Shown here in pieces: positions 60,816-64,000 of a stretch of 64,000 nucleotides of DNA. Source of the stretch: Enterococcaceae bacterium (GTDB lineage Bacteria > Bacillota > Bacilli > Lactobacillales > Enterococcaceae); the NCBI GenBank assembly GCA_022649665.1, contig JALCOL010000009.1:1-64000 (forward strand), given 5' to 3'. The position numbers and the translations under genes were made by a program. Position 1 is the first letter of the stretch. Every line of letters begins with the position of its first letter. The notes beneath the pieces are model-generated. The model saw nothing but the letters and a program-made list of their open reading frames with translations, was not told where the DNA came from and ran no database searches.

Positions 60816-61474
60816 AACAGATCGTGATCGCAGGCGGCGGTGAGCGCCAGAAGTGGCCCGCTTTGCAGTGCTTTCTGCCAGAAGAAACGTTTTGGGTCGG
60901 GGTAGACCGCGGCGCTTTTTTCTTGATAGAAATGGGGATTGCACCGAATTTGGCGGTCGGCGACTTTGATTCACTCTCAGAAGAAGAATTGGCACGCTTG
61001 AAAGAGAAGACGGCCGTTCATGAATCGGTCGCGGAAAAAGACGACACGGATACTCAGCTGGCACTTTTGGATGCAGTGACGCTTCATCCGGAGCTGCCGG
61101 TCTATTTGATCGGGATGACAGGCGGGCGGATCGATCACTTTTTATCCAATTTTTGGATGCCGCTGGAGCCGCGCTTTCAGCCGTTCATGCAGCAGATCAT
61201 CATGCTGGATGATCAAAACGAGATCCGCTATTTTTCGCCGGGAAGCTATACGCTGCCTTACCAGCAAGCTTACCGCTACGTGGCATTCGCCGCTTTGACA
61301 GCAGTCGAAAGCTTGACGCTTTCACAAGTGAAATATCCGCTTTTTGAAGTGGATGTTCCGCGGCCGACCTCGCTTGCCAGCAACGAATTTCTGCCGGGTC
61401 TTCCCGCAGAATTTTCATTTGAAAGCGGTGTGCTCGCAGTGATATACAGCCGTGACGAAAAAAAAGCGCAATAA
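60812..61474 (+). CDS. thiN: thiamine pyrophosphokinase
   Basis: ThiN converts thiamine to thiamine diphosphate, the cofactor of transketolase and pyruvate enzymes. The 220-residue product has the GVDRGAFFL, VGDFDSLS and DDTDTQLAL motifs with the conserved acidic residues and the C-terminal TSNEF-like segment (SLASNEF). The ATG at 60812 overlaps the rpe stop (ATGA); the frame upstream lies in rpe and is not used. Confidence 0.94.
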   Translation: MKQIVIAGGGERQKWPALQCFLPEETFWVGVDRGAFFLIEMGIAPNLAVGDFDSLSEEELARLKEKTAVHESVAEKDDTDTQLALLDAVTLHPELPVYLIGMTGGRIDHFLSNFWMPLEPRFQPFMQQIIMLDDQNEIRYFSPGSYTLPYQQAYRYVAFAALTAVESLTLSQVKYPLFEVDVPRPTSLASNEFLPGLPAEFSFESGVLAVIYSRDEKKAQ

Positions 61475-61516
61475 AAAAGGGACTGCAGTATTTCGCTGCA
61501 GTCCCTGGTTTTATCT
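61473..61516. terminator. bidirectional terminator between thiN and rpmB
   Basis: AAAAAAGGGACTGCAG and CTGCAGTCCC pair over 10 bp with a 7-nt loop; A and T runs flank it for use in both directions. Confidence 0.85.
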
Positions 61517-61520
61517 TCGA

Positions 61521-61709
61521 TTATGCCCGTTCGATTTTGCCTGATTTTAAAGCTCGAGCAGAAACCCAAACTTTTTTAGGTTTTCCATCAATAAGTACGC
61601 GAACTTTTTGAAGATTAGGTTTCACGGTACGTTTTGTCGCGTTCAATGCATGAGAGCGATTATTCGCACTGCGTGTTTTGCGGCCTGTGAAATAACATAC
61701 TTTAGCCAT
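61521..61709 (-). CDS. rpmB: 50S ribosomal protein L28
   Basis: L28 is a small 50S surface protein. The 62-residue product starts [20 protein letters not shown] and has the Gram-positive-type length. It keeps only one Cys, so it is the zinc-free form. AGGAGGAACAAAGG precedes the ATG. It is transcribed leftward, divergent from the Asp23 gene, as in other Firmicutes. Confidence 0.97.
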   Translation of the reverse strand: MAKVCYFTGRKTRSANNRSHALNATKRTVKPNLQKVRVLIDGKPKKVWVSARALKSGKIERA

Positions 61710-61813
61710 CCTTTGTTCCTCCTTTACCTTGATTCTCGAGCCCGTATTCGGCTCATACTAAGACAACTTATCATAAAGCCGGGCGAATTGCAAGGTTCGC
61801 AAGGCGAAAAAAT

Positions 61814-61842
61814 TTGACATTTTTAAGAAAAAAGGGTAAATT
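61814..61842 (+). promoter_or_regulatory. promoter before the Asp23-family gene
   Basis: The consensus TTGACA (61814-61819) and TAAATT (61837-61842) are spaced by 17 bp. The leader is about 110 nt. A second -10-like TAGAAT at 61904-61909 has a poor -35. Confidence 0.6.
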
Positions 61843-61957
61843 ACAGTTTTGAAATACTCGCTTTCGTGCCCCTGGAATGCTTTTAAAGCAATAGGGGCTA
61901 TGATAGAATGAAAAAGGACAGATATTTGAACAGACCACTACACAGGAGGGAAATCCG

Positions 61958-62320
61958 ATGGCGGTGAAAATAAAGACAGATGCAGGAATGATCGAGATCA
62001 ACAATGAAGTGATCGCGACTGTTGTAGGCGGTGCGACGACTGATATTTATGGGATCGTCGGCATGGCCAGCAAGAACCAATTCAAAGACAATTTTAACGA
62101 AATATTGAAACGCGAGAATTATTCGAAAGGGGTCGTCGTTCATCAAGAAGATAATGACGTCTCTGTTGATGTGTATACGATCGTCAGCTATGGCACAAAA
62201 ATCTCGGAAGTTTCCCGCAATGTTCAGGAAAAAGTCAAGTTTAATTTGGAAAACCACTTGGGGATCACCGCAGACTCCGTCAATGTATTTGTACAGGGCG
62301 TTCGCGTGATCAATGAATAA
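61958..62320 (+). CDS. yloU: Asp23/Gls24 family envelope stress protein (YloU)
   Basis: The 120-residue product (MAVKIKTDAGMIEINNEVIA start) belongs to the Asp23/Gls24 family of small proteins linked to envelope stress and lipid metabolism. It lacks membrane helices. ACAGGAGGG precedes the ATG. In many Firmicutes this short form is encoded right before fakA, as here, and its exact role is unresolved. Confidence 0.92.
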   Translation: MAVKIKTDAGMIEINNEVIATVVGGATTDIYGIVGMASKNQFKDNFNEILKRENYSKGVVVHQEDNDVSVDVYTIVSYGTKISEVSRNVQEKVKFNLENHLGITADSVNVFVQGVRVINE

Positions 62321-62343
62321 TTGATGGATTGAGGAGGATTTTT

Positions 62344-64000
62344 GTGAGCAGAACGAAGATAAATGCCGGCGAATTCCAGTTGATGGTCCAAGCCGGCTGC
62401 AGCGAATTGGCTGCGAATGCAGATTATGTGAATTCCCTGAATGTTTTTCCTGTTCCTGATGGGGACACTGGGACGAATATGACAATGTCGATGACCAGCG
62501 GGACAAAAGCGGTCGTTGATTCTGCAAGTGAAAATGTCGGGGAATTGACGCAAGCTTTTGCGAAAGGACTTTTGATGGGCGCGCGCGGGAATTCGGGCGT
62601 GATATTGTCACAACTCTTCCGCGGATTTTCAAAAGCGGTCGCTGATGAAAAAGAACTTGACGGCAAGCAATTGGCAAGCGCTTTTTCGCATGGGGTCGAA
62701 ACAGCTTATCAAGCAGTAATGAAACCGGTCGAAGGCACGATCTTGACGGTAGCCCGCGAAGGTGCGAAAGCAGGCGAAAAAGCGGCTGAAGAAACAGAAG
62801 ATGCACTTGAAGTGATGGAAGCCGTATTGCGCAATGCGAAACGCGCTTTGGCGTTGACGCCTGACCTTCTGCCGGTCTTGAAAGAAGTCGGCGTAGTCGA
62901 CAGCGGCGGACAAGGGCTGGTCTTTATTTATGAAGGCTTTATCCAAGCCCTCCAAGGAAAATATGTCCCCGGCGAAAAAGAAAAAGGGCATCAGCCGACG
63001 GTCGCGGAAATGGACGAAATGGTCAATGCAGCGCACCACCGCAGTGTCCAAAGCCAAATCAGCGTCAAAGAGATCAAATTCGGCTATTGTACTGAGATCA
63101 TGGTGAAGATCGGCGACGGTCCAACAGTTGACAGCAAATTCGATCCGGACACGATGCGTGACCATATCGGCAAGATGGGGAACTCGCTCGTCTTTGTTTA
63201 TGACGATGAGATCATCAAAGTCCATGTGCACACGGAGCACCCCGGGGATGTGCTGAATTATGGACAGAAATTCGGTTCGCTGATCAAAATCAAAATCGAA
63301 AATATGCGGGTCCAGCATGAAACGATCATGGAACACGACCAGGAAGTCAAAGATTTCGTACAGCCGCCGAAAGATCTGGCGGTCATGGCGATCGCAGCCG
63401 GCGACGGTTTGCAGAAGCTCTTCAAGAGTCTGGGAGTCGATTTTGTCTTGAGCGGCGGCCAAACGATGAATCCGAGCACTGAAGACATCGCCAAAGGGAT
63501 CAAAGAGACGAATGCAAAGCAAGTGCTGCTCCTGCCGAACAATAAGAATATCTTCATGGCAGCTGATTCAGCGGCCGAAGTGGCGGGGATCCCCGTGAAG
63601 ATCGTCAAAACCAAAACGATCTCGCAAGGTCTTTCAGCAATGCTCGGCTATAATCCGACTGAATCCCTTGAGCAGAACGCGCAAGCAATGACCGAATCTT
63701 CCAAAGGGGTCGTCAGCGGCGAAGTAACTTATGCGACGCGCGACACCAGTATCGATCACTTGCAGATCAAAAAGGATGAATTTATCGGGATCGTCAACGG
63801 CAAGATCGTAGTCAGTGATGCCGATATCCAAAAATCGACGATCGCGACACTTGAAAAAATGATCACACCCGATACTGAGATCTTGACGGTCATTTACGGC
63901 AAAGGCGGAACGAACAAACAGGCGAAAGCGATCTTGGACGCGGTGCTTAAAAAACATCCGGATCTGGAAAGCGAGATCCACGAAGGCGGTCAGCCGGTTT
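62344..64000 (+). CDS. fakA: fatty acid kinase catalytic subunit FakA (YloV), cut by window end
   Basis: FakA phosphorylates exogenous fatty acids presented by DegV-like FakB proteins, so they can enter phospholipid synthesis. The frame is open from GTG 62344 to the window end (about 552 residues seen). It has the N-terminal DhaL-type ATP-binding domain (about 1-200, with the Mg-binding PDGDTGTN at 38-45), a middle domain and most of a C-terminal domain. GAGGAGG precedes the GTG. It is 24 bp after the Asp23-family gene and probably shares its promoter. Confidence 0.95.
   Translation, partial: MSRTKINAGEFQLMVQAGCSELAANADYVNSLNVFPVPDGDTGTNMTMSMTSGTKAVVDSASENVGELTQAFAKGLLMGARGNSGVILSQLFRGFSKAVADEKELDGKQLASAFSHGVETAYQAVMKPVEGTILTVAREGAKAGEKAAEETEDALEVMEAVLRNAKRALALTPDLLPVLKEVGVVDSGGQGLVFIYEGFIQALQGKYVPGEKEKGHQPTVAEMDEMVNAAHHRSVQSQISVKEIKFGYCTEIMVKIGDGPTVDSKFDPDTMRDHIGKMGNSLVFVYDDEIIKVHVHTEHPGDVLNYGQKFGSLIKIKIENMRVQHETIMEHDQEVKDFVQPPKDLAVMAIAAGDGLQKLFKSLGVDFVLSGGQTMNPSTEDIAKGIKETNAKQVLLLPNNKNIFMAADSAAEVAGIPVKIVKTKTISQGLSAMLGYNPTESLEQNAQAMTESSKGVVSGEVTYATRDTSIDHLQIKKDEFIGIVNGKIVVSDADIQKSTIATLEKMITPDTEILTVIYGKGGTNKQAKAILDAVLKKHPDLESEIHEGGQPV

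Noticed and set aside
60138-61064. Minus-strand frame of about 300 codons opposite rpe and thiN
   Set aside because: It covers two well-supported plus-strand genes and has no recognisable protein features.

Overview
The window is a housekeeping-rich chromosomal segment of a low-to-mid GC Gram-positive bacterium of the order Lactobacillales. The gene order (gpmA near rpsL-rpsG-fusA-tuf, the S10-spc-alpha cluster without rplM-rpsI after truA, the lower mevalonate operon, a PASTA-domain kinase with its PP2C phosphatase) fits Enterococcaceae best. That placement is an inference from synteny, not from a search. There are no rRNA or tRNA genes, CRISPR arrays, insertion sequences or prophage genes.

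Region by region. 1-700: mscL on the minus strand with hairpin terminators. 720-10000: the recA neighbourhood in Bacillus-like order: an M16 peptidase pair (ymfF/ymfH), the ymfI reductase, rodZ, pgsA, cinA, recA, rny. 10065-12380: minus-strand gpmA, a serine-recombinase-family protein with altered catalytic residues, and rpiA. 12500-17150: the str operon (rpsL, rpsG, fusA, tuf). 17340-21411: the lower mevalonate operon (mvk, mvaD, mvaK2, fni), lying between tuf and the S10 operon. 21520-35750: one long ribosomal-protein run from rpsJ to rplQ including secY, adk, infA, rpmJ and rpoA. 35845-39102: the ECF transporter module (ecfA1, ecfA2, ecfT) and truA. 39339-45753: mprF, ruvA, ruvB, a TetR-type regulator and a membrane-anchored, motif-degenerate oleate-hydratase-family protein. 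45941-49108: three unrecognised small or medium genes and a patatin-like phospholipase. 49154-61474: a ydbC-like PC4 gene, yicC/yloC, an unknown small gene, gmk, rpoZ, priA, fmt, rsmB, stp, prkC, rsgA, rpe, thiN, close to Bacillus order but without coaBC and def. 61521-64000: rpmB (minus), an Asp23-family gene, and fakA, which runs off the window.

Functionally most of the window supports translation (ribosomal proteins, EF-G, EF-Tu, IF-1, Fmt, RsmB, RsgA), protein export (SecY), isoprenoid precursor supply, membrane lipid synthesis and modification (PgsA, MprF, FakA, the oleate-hydratase-like protein), recombination and repair (RecA, RuvAB, PriA, CinA) and envelope signalling (PrkC/Stp).

The least ordinary items are: the oleate-hydratase-family protein that has lost the recognisable nucleotide-binding and catalytic motifs but gained an N-terminal membrane anchor; the serine-recombinase homologue with Thr in place of the catalytic Ser; a family of dispersed palindromic elements at gene ends; an 8+8 bp operator-like dyad before an unknown gene; and a striking preference for G-ending codons before Ile ATC, which floods the sequence with GATC.
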